Source of the DNA: Nocardia gamkensis NBRC 108242
GTDB taxonomy: Bacteria; Actinomycetota; Actinomycetes; Mycobacteriales; Mycobacteriaceae
DNA: 64,000 nt
Direction: 5' to 3'
Assembly: GCF_001612985.1 (NCBI RefSeq)
Contig: NZ_BDBM01000007.1
Location: 124,001 to 188,000 of the forward strand
Both the position numbers and the translations under genes were made by a program. The notes under the pieces were generated by a model that worked only from the letters and a program-made list of their open reading frames with translations, ran no database searches and was not told the DNA's origin. The stretch's first letter is position 1; each line of letters begins with the position of its first letter. Positions 40,306-49,608 of this stretch are shown here, piece by piece.

Positions 40306-40885
40306 GCAGGGTTGAAGGCGCTGAGCGCGGGTGTATAGCGGACATCCGCCGAGCGGGGGTCCATCACCGGAAGCCGACTCGGCGATGTAGTCCGGCTCCC
40401 CGCGACCCGGACGTTTCCCGGCGACGGAAGGGCCGGAACGCCGGCTCCACCAAACCGGCGCCCCGGCCCACTCGACGGCACGACCCGACATCCCCAGCCC
40501 CCGAGATCGCCGCTCGCCGAGTTTTCAGTTGGCCTGGGGCCGGGCAGCGGCTCCACCTGCCGCTGCCCGGCCCGCGCACTCGACAGCGCGATCCGGCCCC
40601 CTGTCCCTAGACCGCACCTCGAGGTGTCTCACATCCGCTCCGACTCCCGTCAGGGAGCCGGACACTCGAAACGAACAAACCAGCAACCCCATCTGCTCTG
40701 GCCGTTCCGAGTGCCCGACCGGCTATCGCCCTACGCCCTGGTCGAAACTCGATTCGAACACATGTTCGATACTAAGCCCATTGGTCCCCCTCTGTCACCC
40801 CCCGAATCGAGGCGATTTGGTCGCCGACATACCGTTGGTGTAACTTCATTCAAGCGCGGCCGGGAAGCCGGAGCGCAACCAACCA
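40306..40885. other. 580-bp gap upstream of the tRNA gene
   Basis: It contains the hairpin listed at 40537-40573. A locally AT-richer stretch just before the tRNA (about 40740-40855) probably holds the tRNA promoter. No coding signal was recognised. Confidence 0.4.
40537..40573. terminator. 14-bp perfect hairpin
   Basis: GGGCCGGGCAGCGG (40537-40550) pairs perfectly with CCGCTGCCCGGCCC (40560-40573) around a nine-base loop. It stands 230 bp after the DsbA-like gene and 310 bp before the tRNA gene and has no T run. A terminator role is the simplest reading. Confidence 0.45.
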
Positions 40886-40958
40886 GGGGCTATGGCGCAG
40901 CTGGTAGCGCACCACACTGGCAGTGTGGGGGTCAGGGGTTCGAGTCCCCTTAGCTCCA
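40886..40958 (+). tRNA. tRNA-Ala(GGC)
   Basis: The 73-nt cloverleaf has acceptor arms GGGGCTA (40886-40892) and TAGCTCC (40951-40957) plus discriminator A. It has a GCGC D stem, anticodon stem CACAC/GTGTG with anticodon GGC at 40919-40921, and a GGTTCGAGTCC T arm. GGC reads GCC/GCU alanine codons. The CCA end is not encoded. A terminator follows. Confidence 0.95.
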
Positions 40959-40970
40959 CTTTTCTTCTCG

Positions 40971-41009
40971 AAGGCTCGTGCTCACCAAGAGCATGAGCCT
41001 TTCTCGTTT
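40971..41009 (+). terminator. Intrinsic terminator of the tRNA-Ala gene
   Basis: AAGGCTCGTGCTC (40971-40983) pairs with GAGCATGAGCCTT (40989-41001) with one mismatch, followed by TCTCGTTTT. It begins 13 bp after the tRNA. Confidence 0.8.
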
Positions 41010-41118
41010 TCACGGTGTTCGCGGGTGTGATTCCGCCGTGTGCTTTCCCGGCGGATCTGGGTAACCGGTCGATGTTCTGTGACCGGCCCCGTGCCGCAGC
41101 ACCCGTTGGAGAAGCATC

Positions 41119-41940
41119 ATGACTGACACGAATCTCTCGCACGCCTCGTCCACCGCGGGTCGGATCGCCCAGAACGGCGTGTTCGCGCGGTTCGCCCGCG
41201 CGGGCTACGTCATGTCGGGCCTTGTTCATCTGCTGATCGGCTACATCGCCATCAGACTCGCGCTCGGGGGCGGGGGCAGTGCCGATCAGTCGGGGGCGAT
41301 GGCCGAACTGGCCGACAAACCGGGTGGGGTGGTCACCCTGTGGATCGGCGTGGTCGCGTTCGTGCTGATGGCGCTGTGGCGGCTGGCGGAGGCGGTCTTC
41401 GGCAAAGCGTCCGAGCCGGGCTCCGGCAGCTTGAAGTCCGAGGCGTTCGACCGGGTCAAGGCGCTCTCGCTGTCGGTGGTCTACCTCGCGTTCGCGATCA
41501 CCGCTTTCCGCTTCGCGCAGGGCAGCGGACAGTCCAGCAGCAGCCAGAGCGTCGGGCTCACCGCGCGTCTGATGCAGCACACGGCGGGAACCGTCGCGCT
41601 GGTCGTGGGCGGGCTGATCATCATCGGCGTGGGCGGCTACCACGTGTACAAGGGAGCGAGCCGGAACTTCCTCGAGGACCTCCGCGGGACCCAGAGCGCC
41701 TTCGTGCGGCGGCTCGGCACCGTGGGATACATCGCGAAGGGACTCGCCGTCGCCGCCGTCGGGTTGCTGGTCATCCTCGCCGCGACGAAAGACGATCCGA
41801 ACAAGTCCGCCGGGCTGGACGGAGCGTTGAAGACGCTCGGCGCGCAACCCTTCGGCGTGGCCCTGCTCCTCATCGCCGGGTTGGGCATCATCACCTACGG
41901 GCTCTACAGCTTCGTCATGGCTCGCAGCGCCAAGATGTAG
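41119..41940 (+). CDS. DUF1206 integral membrane protein
   Basis: The 273-residue protein has six predicted helices arranged as three pairs. Each pair resembles the DUF1206 repeat: ARAGYVMSGLVHLLIGYIAI, LSVVYLAFAITAFRFAQ, then VGYIAKGLAVAAVGLLVILA. KALSLSV and the G-Y-x-x-x-G pattern recur in each repeat. The family is common in actinobacteria and of unknown function. It stands alone between the tRNA gene and a convergent methyltransferase gene. Confidence 0.88.
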   Translation: MTDTNLSHASSTAGRIAQNGVFARFARAGYVMSGLVHLLIGYIAIRLALGGGGSADQSGAMAELADKPGGVVTLWIGVVAFVLMALWRLAEAVFGKASEPGSGSLKSEAFDRVKALSLSVVYLAFAITAFRFAQGSGQSSSSQSVGLTARLMQHTAGTVALVVGGLIIIGVGGYHVYKGASRNFLEDLRGTQSAFVRRLGTVGYIAKGLAVAAVGLLVILAATKDDPNKSAGLDGALKTLGAQPFGVALLLIAGLGIITYGLYSFVMARSAKM

Positions 41941-41946
41941 GGCCGG

Positions 41947-42837
41947 TCAGCGCACCGCGGTCAGCAGCCGGGGCTGCCGCCACAGGTTGTCGAGTTCCTC
42001 GGGGAGGTCCGGGACCGATCGCCCGTAGGACGCGGCCAGCTCGCTCGGACTGAAGCAGCGCACCGACCAGCCGTGGCCGGACAGCCACTGCGCTGGATCG
42101 GCCCGTTCGTCGTCGTAGAACAGTTCGGCCGGGTCGATGTCCCCGAACGGGTTGTAGCGGTCGAAATACTTCGTCTCGATGCTCGCGAAGCGCTTGACGT
42201 CGACGCCCGTAACGAAGCTCTCCACGGCGAGGTGGCTGCCGGGTGCGGACAGCTCGTCGATGTGCTCGAACAATCTGTCCTGCGCCGCGCCGGGCAGATA
42301 GGGCAGCAGCCCCTCGGCCGACCATGCGGTGGGCTCATCGGGGTGGAAGCCCGTGCCGCGCAGGGCGGCCGGCCAGTCCTCGCGCAGGTCCACCGGCACC
42401 GTGCGCCGCCGGGCCTTCGGTCGTGCGCCGTTCTCGGTGAGAACCTTCTCCTTGAACTCCAGGACCTTGGGCTGATCGATCTCGAACACCGTGGTCGCCG
42501 GCGGCCAGTCGAGACGATGCGCTCGCGCGTCCAATCCCGCCGCTACGATCACTGCTTGCCGAACGCCGTCCGCGACGGCCGACAGGAAGAACTCGTCGAA
42601 GAACTTGGTGCGAAAGCCCATGAACCCGGGGACCAGCGGCGTGTCCGCGAGCGGGGAGGGATCGGCCAGCAGCCCGGTGAAATGCGGATGACCTGCGGCC
42701 GCCACGAACAGCGGCGCGTAATCGTCCTGGATCAAGGGATCGGGTGAGGCCGCCTCCAGCGCACGGAACGTCGCCACACCCAACGCGGTGAGCCCGACGC
42801 TACTGACGATGTCCCAGACGTCTCCATCGGTTCGCAT
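41947..42837 (-). CDS. Class I SAM-dependent methyltransferase (TIGR00027-type)
   Basis: 296 residues from ATG 42837. The SAM-binding loop VIVAAGLDARAHRLDW and the following TTVFEIDQPKVLEFK are diagnostic of the leucine-carboxyl-methyltransferase-like TIGR00027 family, which is expanded in mycobacteria and nocardiae. PTAWSAEGLLPYLPGAAQDR is the typical post-motif segment. The methyl acceptor is unknown. It lies 17 bp behind the amine-oxidase gene and is probably co-transcribed with it. Confidence 0.9.
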   Translation of the reverse strand: MRTDGDVWDIVSSVGLTALGVATFRALEAASPDPLIQDDYAPLFVAAAGHPHFTGLLADPSPLADTPLVPGFMGFRTKFFDEFFLSAVADGVRQAVIVAAGLDARAHRLDWPPATTVFEIDQPKVLEFKEKVLTENGARPKARRRTVPVDLREDWPAALRGTGFHPDEPTAWSAEGLLPYLPGAAQDRLFEHIDELSAPGSHLAVESFVTGVDVKRFASIETKYFDRYNPFGDIDPAELFYDDERADPAQWLSGHGWSVRCFSPSELAASYGRSVPDLPEELDNLWRQPRLLTAVR

Positions 42838-42854
42838 ACCGCACCCACTTCCCG

Positions 42855-44219
42855 TCAGCCCACCACGGCGGTCTCGTGTTCCATGACTTCGCTGGCCGCG
42901 CGTTCGCCGGAGCGGATGGCCCCGTCGATCCAGCCGCACATCACCGCGGAACTCTCCGTGCCCGCCCAGTGGATGCGTCCGCACGGCTCGCGCAGCGCAT
43001 GGCCGAATTGCGTGAGCACGCCGGTCGGCGCGTGGCTGAGCATCCCGCCGCCGGAGTACCGCTCGGCGCTCCAGTTCTGCTCGATGTAGTCGACGGGGGA
43101 GCCCGCCTTGCGGCCGAACCGCTCGACGAGTGCGCCGAGTACCGCGCTTCTCCGTTCGGTTTCATCGAGTCGGCCCACCTGTCGTGCGATGGGCCCCTCG
43201 ATGATCACGCACAGCACCCCGGGGCGTCCGGTGTCCGTGCACGCGTCGATGGTGACCGTGGCGGGCGAGCCCGGGGCGACCGACTGTCCCGACAGGCCGT
43301 CGTCGCGCCAGAACGGTTCGTCGTACACGGCGGAGACCTTGATGATCGAGCCGCTCGGCATGCGCTGATGCAGGAACGATCGGTCTACCGGCAACATCGG
43401 CCGGTAGGAGATCTGACCTGCGATCGCGAGGGGGACCGCCACGATCGCCCGGCGCGCGCGCACCGTCAGATCGGTCGCGCGGACCATGACTCCCTCGTCG
43501 TCCTGATGGATGCAGCGCACCGGCTGCGACAGGTGGATCGAATCGCCGAGTTCGGCCGCCATCGGCCGGTAGATCGCGCCCATGCCACCGACCGGCCGCG
43601 CGTCCTGCGCCGCGTCTTTGACACCGAGGACGAAGCTCGGCCCGCCGCCCGACGCCATCTGGTACAGCACGAAAAGCAACGACACCTCCGAGGCCGCCGA
43701 CGTGTAGCAGCCGGCTATGGCCGTCTCGAGCAGATCGTGCGCGGGCTTGGACAGCACATTGCCTTCCAGCCAGTGCGCCAAGCTGACCTGATCCCACTTG
43801 TCGGCCTTCTTCGCCGACCACGGCGCTTCCAGGGGAACCGACTTGCACATATGCCCCAGCTCGAGGAATACCGCCCCGAGGTTCATCGCCGCCCATGGAC
43901 TCATGGTCCACGGGATGGTGCCGGTGTACCGGTGCTGCTTGCCGTCGACGACCATCATCGCCTCGCCGTCGGTGTACTGCTTGTAGCTCGGTACCCCGTA
44001 CTCGGTCATCAGCGCCCGGACGCGGTCTTGACCCGGCCCGATCCAGGCGCCGCCGAGATCGATCCACGACCCGTCGTCGCGCACTCGGGTGAACGTGCGC
44101 CCCCCGAGCCGGTCGCGCGCTTCCAGCAGGGCCACCGATCGGCCCGTTTGTTTCAGCCGCAGCGCGGCCGTCAGTCCCGCGAATCCCCCGCCGATTACGC
44201 AAAAGTCGACGTCTGTCAT
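42855..44219 (-). CDS. Flavin-containing monoamine oxidase
   Basis: 454 residues from ATG 44219. The FAD dinucleotide-binding motif is VIGGGFAGLTAALRLKQTGR with the second part ALLEARDRLGGRTFTRV. C-terminal GRIHWAGTESSAVMCGWIDG and AIRSGERAASEV close the FAD site. A covalent-flavin cysteine is possible (MCGW) but uncertain. It should oxidatively deaminate an amine substrate. The methyltransferase gene follows in the same direction. Confidence 0.92.
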   Translation of the reverse strand: MTDVDFCVIGGGFAGLTAALRLKQTGRSVALLEARDRLGGRTFTRVRDDGSWIDLGGAWIGPGQDRVRALMTEYGVPSYKQYTDGEAMMVVDGKQHRYTGTIPWTMSPWAAMNLGAVFLELGHMCKSVPLEAPWSAKKADKWDQVSLAHWLEGNVLSKPAHDLLETAIAGCYTSAASEVSLLFVLYQMASGGGPSFVLGVKDAAQDARPVGGMGAIYRPMAAELGDSIHLSQPVRCIHQDDEGVMVRATDLTVRARRAIVAVPLAIAGQISYRPMLPVDRSFLHQRMPSGSIIKVSAVYDEPFWRDDGLSGQSVAPGSPATVTIDACTDTGRPGVLCVIIEGPIARQVGRLDETERRSAVLGALVERFGRKAGSPVDYIEQNWSAERYSGGGMLSHAPTGVLTQFGHALREPCGRIHWAGTESSAVMCGWIDGAIRSGERAASEVMEHETAVVG

Positions 44220-44450
44220 GGCGTGCCGTCCTCGTGTCGCAGTAGCGCGCACGGCCGCCGTGTCACCTGCGCTCGACCGGAGCTCTCAGCACAGCGGGTG
44301 CATTCGCCTTCGATCAGGTCTACGCGTCGAATCTCGGGCAATTCTATAGCAAATTGCACTGGCCGGTCATCTCTCGCCATTTGCCGTACGGACGCTCGGC
44401 AAGCTGCCTACGCTTCGGATCTTGTTGTCCGACCGCCTGGAGCCCTTTCG

Positions 44451-45698
44451 ATGACGATGTCCCCGTCCTCCGCGCACAGCCACGCGCCGCATGGTTCGCC
44501 GATCGATACCGACGGCCCGCGGATCCCTTTGTACTCCGCCGAATTCGCCGCGGACCCGCACGCTGCCTATCGCGAGATGCGGGCGCGGTACGGCTCGCTC
44601 GCGCCGGTGGAACTGGCGCCGGATGTACCGGCGACCTTGGTGATCGGCTATCACGCCGCCGTGCGGATCGTGAACGACCCGGAGCACTTTCCGGCCGACC
44701 CCCGCGCGTGGCAGCAGGACATCGCCGCAGACTGCCCGGTGCTGCCGATGATGCAGTGGCGGCCCAACGCGTTGCGGAACGCCGGGGCCGAGCATGCCCG
44801 CTACCGGCAGGCCAACGTCGCGGGGCTGGAGAAGATCGATCTGTACGGCTTGCGCGACACGGTCGCGCAACTGGCGACGCCGCTGATCAACTCGTTCTGC
44901 GCGGACGGGTCCGCGGATGTGGTGCGCCAGTACGCGTTTCCGCTTTCCTTCGCGGTGCTGAACGCCATGCTGGGTTGCCCGGCCGAGATCGCCCAGCGCG
45001 CCGCCACCGGCATGGCCGCGATCTTCGAGGGTGTCGAGGCCGAGCGCGGGAACAAGATGCTCATCGATTCGCTGGGGGAGCTGACCCTGCTGAAACGGGC
45101 CGAACCCGGGGACGACATCACCACGCGCATGCTCCGGCACCCGGCCGGGTTGAGCGACACCGAAATGGTGCACCAGCTGGGCACGCTGTACGGCGCAGGC
45201 ATCGAGCCCCAGCAGAATCTGATCGTCAACACGCTGCTGCTGATCCTCACCGACGAGCGGTTCGGCGGCAGTGTGCTCGGCGGCAGCCTGTCCACCCGGG
45301 ACGCCCTGGACGAGGTGCTGTTCAACGATCCGCCGATGGCGAACTTCTGCTTCAGCTTCCCGAAGCAGCCGATCCTCATCGACGACGTCTGGCTGCCCGC
45401 TCATCAACCGGTGGTGATCAGCATCGCCGCCTGCAACACCGATCCCGCGATCCGCGCCGGACAATTCGCGGGCAATCGTGCCCATCTCGCGTTCGGCGGG
45501 GGTCCGCACGCGTGTCCGGCGAATTCGCTGGCCTATTTGATCGCCCAGGACGCGATCGATCAACTGCTCGACGCCCTGCCGGAGATCCGTCTCGCGGTAG
45601 AGCCCGGTGAACTGACCTGGCGGCCGGGCCCGTTCCACCGAGCGCTGACCGCTCTGCCGATCGTCTTCCCGGAGTCTGCGCCGTTGCCGCTGCTGTGA
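44451..45698 (+). CDS. Cytochrome P450 with non-canonical ExxR and I-helix motifs
   Basis: 415 residues; ATG 44451 is chosen because the frame upstream is antisense to the amine-oxidase gene. The heme-ligand loop is intact: LAFGGGPHACPA with Cys at about 355. Two other hallmarks are not. The K-helix ExxR reads DEVLFNDPP (Glu-x-x-Phe at about 288-291), and the I-helix AGx(D/E)T reads YGAGIEPQQN, lacking the oxygen-activating threonine. Some Streptomyces P450s of the CYP157 group likewise lack ExxR. It may be catalytically unusual or have a binding role. It is divergent from the oxidase-methyltransferase operon. Confidence 0.88.
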   Translation: MTMSPSSAHSHAPHGSPIDTDGPRIPLYSAEFAADPHAAYREMRARYGSLAPVELAPDVPATLVIGYHAAVRIVNDPEHFPADPRAWQQDIAADCPVLPMMQWRPNALRNAGAEHARYRQANVAGLEKIDLYGLRDTVAQLATPLINSFCADGSADVVRQYAFPLSFAVLNAMLGCPAEIAQRAATGMAAIFEGVEAERGNKMLIDSLGELTLLKRAEPGDDITTRMLRHPAGLSDTEMVHQLGTLYGAGIEPQQNLIVNTLLLILTDERFGGSVLGGSLSTRDALDEVLFNDPPMANFCFSFPKQPILIDDVWLPAHQPVVISIAACNTDPAIRAGQFAGNRAHLAFGGGPHACPANSLAYLIAQDAIDQLLDALPEIRLAVEPGELTWRPGPFHRALTALPIVFPESAPLPLL

Positions 45699-45754
45699 GC
45701 CGTGGGCAACCACCGGACGCGGCGAGCGCGAGGTGTTTCATTCGCTCGAACTTG

Positions 45755-45776
45755 TAAGTTAGGCTCGCCGAACTTA
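45755..45776. promoter_or_regulatory. DtxR/MntR-type metal box
   Basis: TAAGTTAGGCT (45755-45765) and CGCCGAACTTA (45766-45776) form a 22-bp inverted repeat with 9 of 11 positions paired. TTAGGC-type cores are typical of IdeR/MntR-family sites. It lies 12 bp upstream of the binding-protein gene start, so it should block transcription when metal is plentiful. Confidence 0.7.
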
Positions 45777-45788
45777 TCATCTCTGTGC

Positions 45789-46733
45789 ATGAAGGTTCGG
45801 CTCCGCCGCGTGCTCGCTCGGTCTCCGCGTCGATGGGTGGCGGCAATGGCGGTGGGCGCCATGGCATGCGCCCTCACCGCCTGCGCCGCGACGGAGGCGG
45901 GCGCCGACGACCGGCCGGTGGTGCTCACCACGTTCACGGTGCTCGCGGACATCGCCCGGAACGTGGCGGGCGAGCACTTGACCGTGGAGTCGATCACCAA
46001 GGCGGGTACGGAGATCCACGGCTACGAGCCGACACCGGGTGACATCAAGAAGGCGTCCACAGCGGATCTCATCCTGGACAACGGACTGAATCTGGAGGCG
46101 TGGTTCGCCCAGTTCGTCTCCGACCTGCGGGTGAAGCACGTCGTGGTGAGCGAGGGCGTCGCCGCGCTGCCGATCCGCGAGGACGCCTACCAGGGCAAAC
46201 CGAACCCGCACGCGTGGATGTCGCCGCACAACGCCCAGATCTACGTCGACAACATGGTGCGCGCGTTCGGCGAACTCGCACCCGCCCACGCGGCCGATTT
46301 CCGCGCCAACGCGGAGCGGTACAAGTCCGAGCTGCGCGAGGTGCACGACGAATTGACCGGCACCTTGAACGCCCTACCGCCGAACGAGCGCGCTCTGGTC
46401 ACGTGCGAGGGCGCCTTCTCCTACCTGGCCCGCGACGCCGGACTCACCGAGAAGTACATCTGGGCGGTCAATGCCGAGCAGCAGGCCACGCCCCAGCAGA
46501 TCGCGTCGGCCATCGACTTCGTCCGAGGTCAGCGGGTGCCGGCGGTGTTCTGTGAGTCCACGGTGTCGGACGCGCCGATGCGCCGGGTGGTCGAAGCCAC
46601 CGGCGCGGCGTTCGGTGGCGTGCTGTACGTCGATTCGCTGTCGGAGGCAGACGGGCCCGTGCCGACCTACCTGGCGCTGATCAGGCACGACGCGCGGACG
46701 ATCGGTTCCGCGCTGACGGGCCACCGCCCATGA
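45789..46733 (+). CDS. Metal ABC transporter substrate-binding lipoprotein (ZnuA/MntA type)
   Basis: 314 residues from ATG 45789. A lipoprotein signal with lipobox LTAC (AMACALTACAATE) is followed by the cluster A-1 fold: TTFTVLADIARNVAGEHLTV, HGYEPTPGDIKKASTADLIL, GKPNPHAWMSPHNAQIYVDN, CEGAFSYLARDAGL and AVFCESTVSDAPM. Metal ligands expected are H (HGYE), H (NPHAW), E (CEGAF) and D/E (ESTVSD). It captures Mn, Zn or Fe outside the membrane. It is first of a three-gene operon behind a metal box. Confidence 0.93.
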   Translation: MKVRLRRVLARSPRRWVAAMAVGAMACALTACAATEAGADDRPVVLTTFTVLADIARNVAGEHLTVESITKAGTEIHGYEPTPGDIKKASTADLILDNGLNLEAWFAQFVSDLRVKHVVVSEGVAALPIREDAYQGKPNPHAWMSPHNAQIYVDNMVRAFGELAPAHAADFRANAERYKSELREVHDELTGTLNALPPNERALVTCEGAFSYLARDAGLTEKYIWAVNAEQQATPQQIASAIDFVRGQRVPAVFCESTVSDAPMRRVVEATGAAFGGVLYVDSLSEADGPVPTYLALIRHDARTIGSALTGHRP

Positions 46734-47464
46734 GCACGCCCGCGATCGAGGTGCGCGGCGTCACCGTCCGCTACGGCGAGGTCCCCGCGCTCGAGAATGT
46801 CGACCTGACCGTCGACGCGGGGCGGGTGTGCGGTCTCATCGGGATGAACGGTTCCGGCAAATCCACCTTGTTCAAGACGATCATGGGTCTTGCCCGGCCC
46901 GACCGCGGGACGGTCCGGATCGACGGCGGCGCCCCCGTGACGGCGCGCCGGGCGGGGATCCTCGGTTACGTCCCGCAGAGCGAGGACGTCGACTGGACTT
47001 TCCCGCTTTCGGTGCGGGATGTGGTGATGACCGGGCGATACGGGCGGCTCGGTATCACCCGTCGGGCGCGCAAGGCCGATCGGGAAGCCGTCGCGCAGGC
47101 GCTGGAGCGGGTGGAACTGACCGATCTCGCCGACCGGCAGATCGGCCGGTTGTCCGGCGGGCAGCGCAAGCGCGCCTTCGTCGCGCGCGGGCTCGCGCAG
47201 GGCGCGACCGTTCTGCTGCTCGACGAGCCGTTCGCGGGCGTCGACAAGCGTTCGGAGGCCACGATCACCGCGCTGCTGCGCGAGCTCGCGGCCGACGGCG
47301 CCACCATCCTGGTGTCGACGCACGATCTGCACGCCCTGCCCGGCCTCGCCGACGAGGCGGTGCTGCTGATGCGGACGGTGCTCGCCAAGGGCAGCCCCGA
47401 TGCGGTGCTGCGCCCGGAGAACCTGGCCAGGGCGTTCGGCCTGGATGTGATGAACCGGGTGTGA
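46730..47464 (+). CDS. Metal ABC transporter ATP-binding protein
   Basis: The 244-residue protein overlaps the binding-protein gene by ATGA. Walker A is GMNGSGKSTLFKTI, the Q-loop YVPQSEDVDW, the ABC signature LSGGQRKRAFVARGLAQ, Walker B VLLLDEPFAGVD and the H-loop STHDLHAL. The motif set and length match the manganese/zinc family (MntB/ZnuC). It energises import through the permease encoded next. Confidence 0.96.
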   Translation: MSTPAIEVRGVTVRYGEVPALENVDLTVDAGRVCGLIGMNGSGKSTLFKTIMGLARPDRGTVRIDGGAPVTARRAGILGYVPQSEDVDWTFPLSVRDVVMTGRYGRLGITRRARKADREAVAQALERVELTDLADRQIGRLSGGQRKRAFVARGLAQGATVLLLDEPFAGVDKRSEATITALLRELAADGATILVSTHDLHALPGLADEAVLLMRTVLAKGSPDAVLRPENLARAFGLDVMNRV

Positions 47465-47489
47465 GCCCGGCCGAGTGTGGGACGGACGC

Positions 47490-48365
47490 ATGAGCTTCAC
47501 CGAAATCTTCACCGACCCCTTGCGTTACGAGTTCATGGTGCGCGCGCTGGCCACCACCGTGACCGCGGCGCTGGTGTGCGCGGTGCTGTCCTGCTGGCTG
47601 GTTCTGATCGGGTGGTCGCTGATGGGGGACGCCGTCTCGCACGCCGTGCTGCCCGGCGTGGTGCTGGCCTACATCCTCGGGCTGCCGTTCGCGGTGGGCG
47701 CGATCGTGTTCGGGTTCCTGGCGGTGGCGTTGATCGGCGTGGTGCGCGACACCAGCCGGATCAAGGAGGACGCCGCCATCGGCATCGTCTTCACGACGCT
47801 GTTCGCGTTCGGCCTGGTGCTCGTCTCGGTGACGCCGAGCCAGACCGACCTGAACCACATCGTGTTCGGCAATCTGCTGGGTGTGAGCCGCGCCGAGCTG
47901 ATCCAGGTGGTGATCCTGGCCGCGATCACCCTCGCCGCGCTCGTCCTCAAACGCCGTGACTTCACCCTGTACGCCTTCGACCCCACGCACGCGCACGCCA
48001 TCGGCCTCAGCCCCCGGTTGCTCGGCACGGCACTGCTGGGCCTGCTGGCCCTCACCGCCGTGGTCGCCCTGCAAGCGGTCGGCGTCGTCCTCGTGGTCGC
48101 CATGCTCATCATCCCGGGCGCGGCGGCCTACCTGCTCACCGACCGCTTCGGCCGGATGCTGATCATCGCCCCCGCCGTCTCGGTGACCTGTGCGGTGGCG
48201 GGTCTGTATCTGAGCTACCACCTGGATACGGCTCCCGGCGGCATGGTCGTGGTGGTCCAGGGACTGTTCTTCACAGCCGTTTACCTGTTCGCACCCCGGC
48301 AAGGCGTGCTCGGACGGCGGATCTTCCCGGCAGGTCGCGCGGATTCGATGAGCGCTCCAGAATAA
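47490..48365 (+). CDS. Metal ABC transporter permease
   Basis: 291 residues from ATG 47490 (GTG 47475 is an in-frame alternative). Eight to nine helices are visible, with the ABC-3 family phrases WSLMGDAVSHAVLPGVVLAY, DTSRIKEDAAIGIVFTTLFA and FDPTHAHAIGLSPRLLGTAL. A late AMLIIPGAAAYLLTDRFGRM completes the signature. It is third in the operon and completes the importer; no second permease gene follows. The last residues after RQGVLGRR are hydrophilic. Confidence 0.95.
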   Translation: MSFTEIFTDPLRYEFMVRALATTVTAALVCAVLSCWLVLIGWSLMGDAVSHAVLPGVVLAYILGLPFAVGAIVFGFLAVALIGVVRDTSRIKEDAAIGIVFTTLFAFGLVLVSVTPSQTDLNHIVFGNLLGVSRAELIQVVILAAITLAALVLKRRDFTLYAFDPTHAHAIGLSPRLLGTALLGLLALTAVVALQAVGVVLVVAMLIIPGAAAYLLTDRFGRMLIIAPAVSVTCAVAGLYLSYHLDTAPGGMVVVVQGLFFTAVYLFAPRQGVLGRRIFPAGRADSMSAPE

Positions 48366-48522
48366 GCCGCACCGCCGCGGCGATCGAGCTACCCGCTCGG
48401 CGCCGGGATCGACTCTCCAGCCCGTCCGCGCCCTCCTGCCCAGCGCCGATCCGGCACCGGACTGATATCGGGCCCGCACCGTGGTGGTGGACCGCGCTCC
48501 GCATGCGCGAAGATGATGTCTC

Positions 48523-49602
48523 GTGGTGGATTACACGACGATCTTCGATCGGGTCCGCGGCTCTCTGCTGGGCGGAGCGGTGGGGGACGCGCTGGGGTGG
48601 CCCATCGAATTCCTGCGGCTGGAGCAGATTCGGCAGCGCTACGGCGACGACGGGGTGCCGGGCTTCCTGCCGCAGTACGCCGCCGACGCACCGCAGCAGA
48701 TCACCGACGACACCCAGATGACGCTGTTCACCGCGGAGGGATTGCTGCGGTCGCAGCCGGGCGCCGATCCGGTGCCCGCGCTGCGCCGAGCGTATCTGCG
48801 CTGGTTGCAGACCCAGCGTCAAGAGGAGCCCGCGCCGCACGCCGACGGGTGGCTGGCGAGTCTGCCCTTCCTGTACGCGACGCGCGCACCGGGGAACGCG
48901 TGTATGTCCGGTCTGAACCAGCAAGCGCGGGGATACCTCGCGCCGGCGCCGCTGGGCGAACCCGGTCCGGTGAACGCGCATTCGAAAGGCTGCGGCACGG
49001 TGATGCGGTCCGCGCCGTTCGGGCTGGCCGGTGTGGGGCCGGACCAGGCGTTCACCACAGCGGCACGGGCCGCGCAGCTGACCCACGGACATCCCACCGG
49101 ATATCTGGCCGCGGGCGCGTTCGCCGCACTGATCGATCGCGTGGTGACCGGTATCGAGTTGCCGATCGCGGTGCGCGAGACGGTCGACCAGCTTCGCGCC
49201 CATCCCGCGAGCGCGGAAACCGTTGAGGCACTGACCCGGGCGGTCGAGATGTCCGACGGGGCGGTCTCCGCCGAACGGGTGGAGCAGGTCGGCGAGGGGT
49301 GGATCGCGGAGGAGTGCCTGGCCATCGCGGTGTATTGCGCTCTGCACGCGGCCAGGACCGGCGATGTGCGCGCGGCGCTGCTGCTGTCGGTGAACCACTC
49401 CGGCGACTCCGATTCCACCGGTGCCGTGGCGGGCAATCTGATCGGCGCCGTGCACGGCGTCTCGGGACTGCCGATGGAGTGGGCCGCCGCGGTCGAGGGG
49501 CGCGATGTGCTGGTCCGGGTCGCCGACGATCTCGTCATGAACTTCGGTCTCGGCGACCGGGCCGCGCTCGCCCCGCGATACCCCCGCGACGAAGGTCTGT
49601 GA
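48523..49602 (+). CDS. ADP-ribosylglycohydrolase (DraG/ARH family)
   Basis: The 359-residue protein starts at GTG 48523. GAVGDALGWPIEF near residue 18, ITDDTQMTLFTAEGLL near 60, and NHSGDSDSTGAVAGNLIGAV near 290-310 provide the two-magnesium site of ADP-ribosyl hydrolases. It should remove ADP-ribose from proteins or other conjugates. It is a lone gene between the metal importer and a convergent LysR gene. No ADP-ribosyltransferase gene is adjacent. Confidence 0.93.
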   Translation: MVDYTTIFDRVRGSLLGGAVGDALGWPIEFLRLEQIRQRYGDDGVPGFLPQYAADAPQQITDDTQMTLFTAEGLLRSQPGADPVPALRRAYLRWLQTQRQEEPAPHADGWLASLPFLYATRAPGNACMSGLNQQARGYLAPAPLGEPGPVNAHSKGCGTVMRSAPFGLAGVGPDQAFTTAARAAQLTHGHPTGYLAAGAFAALIDRVVTGIELPIAVRETVDQLRAHPASAETVEALTRAVEMSDGAVSAERVEQVGEGWIAEECLAIAVYCALHAARTGDVRAALLLSVNHSGDSDSTGAVAGNLIGAVHGVSGLPMEWAAAVEGRDVLVRVADDLVMNFGLGDRAALAPRYPRDEGL

Positions 49603-49608
49603 CGACGA

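Noticed and set aside
42876..44450. Upstream extension of the cytochrome P450 frame
   Set aside because: It runs antisense through the amine-oxidase gene; P450 homology begins after ATG 44451.
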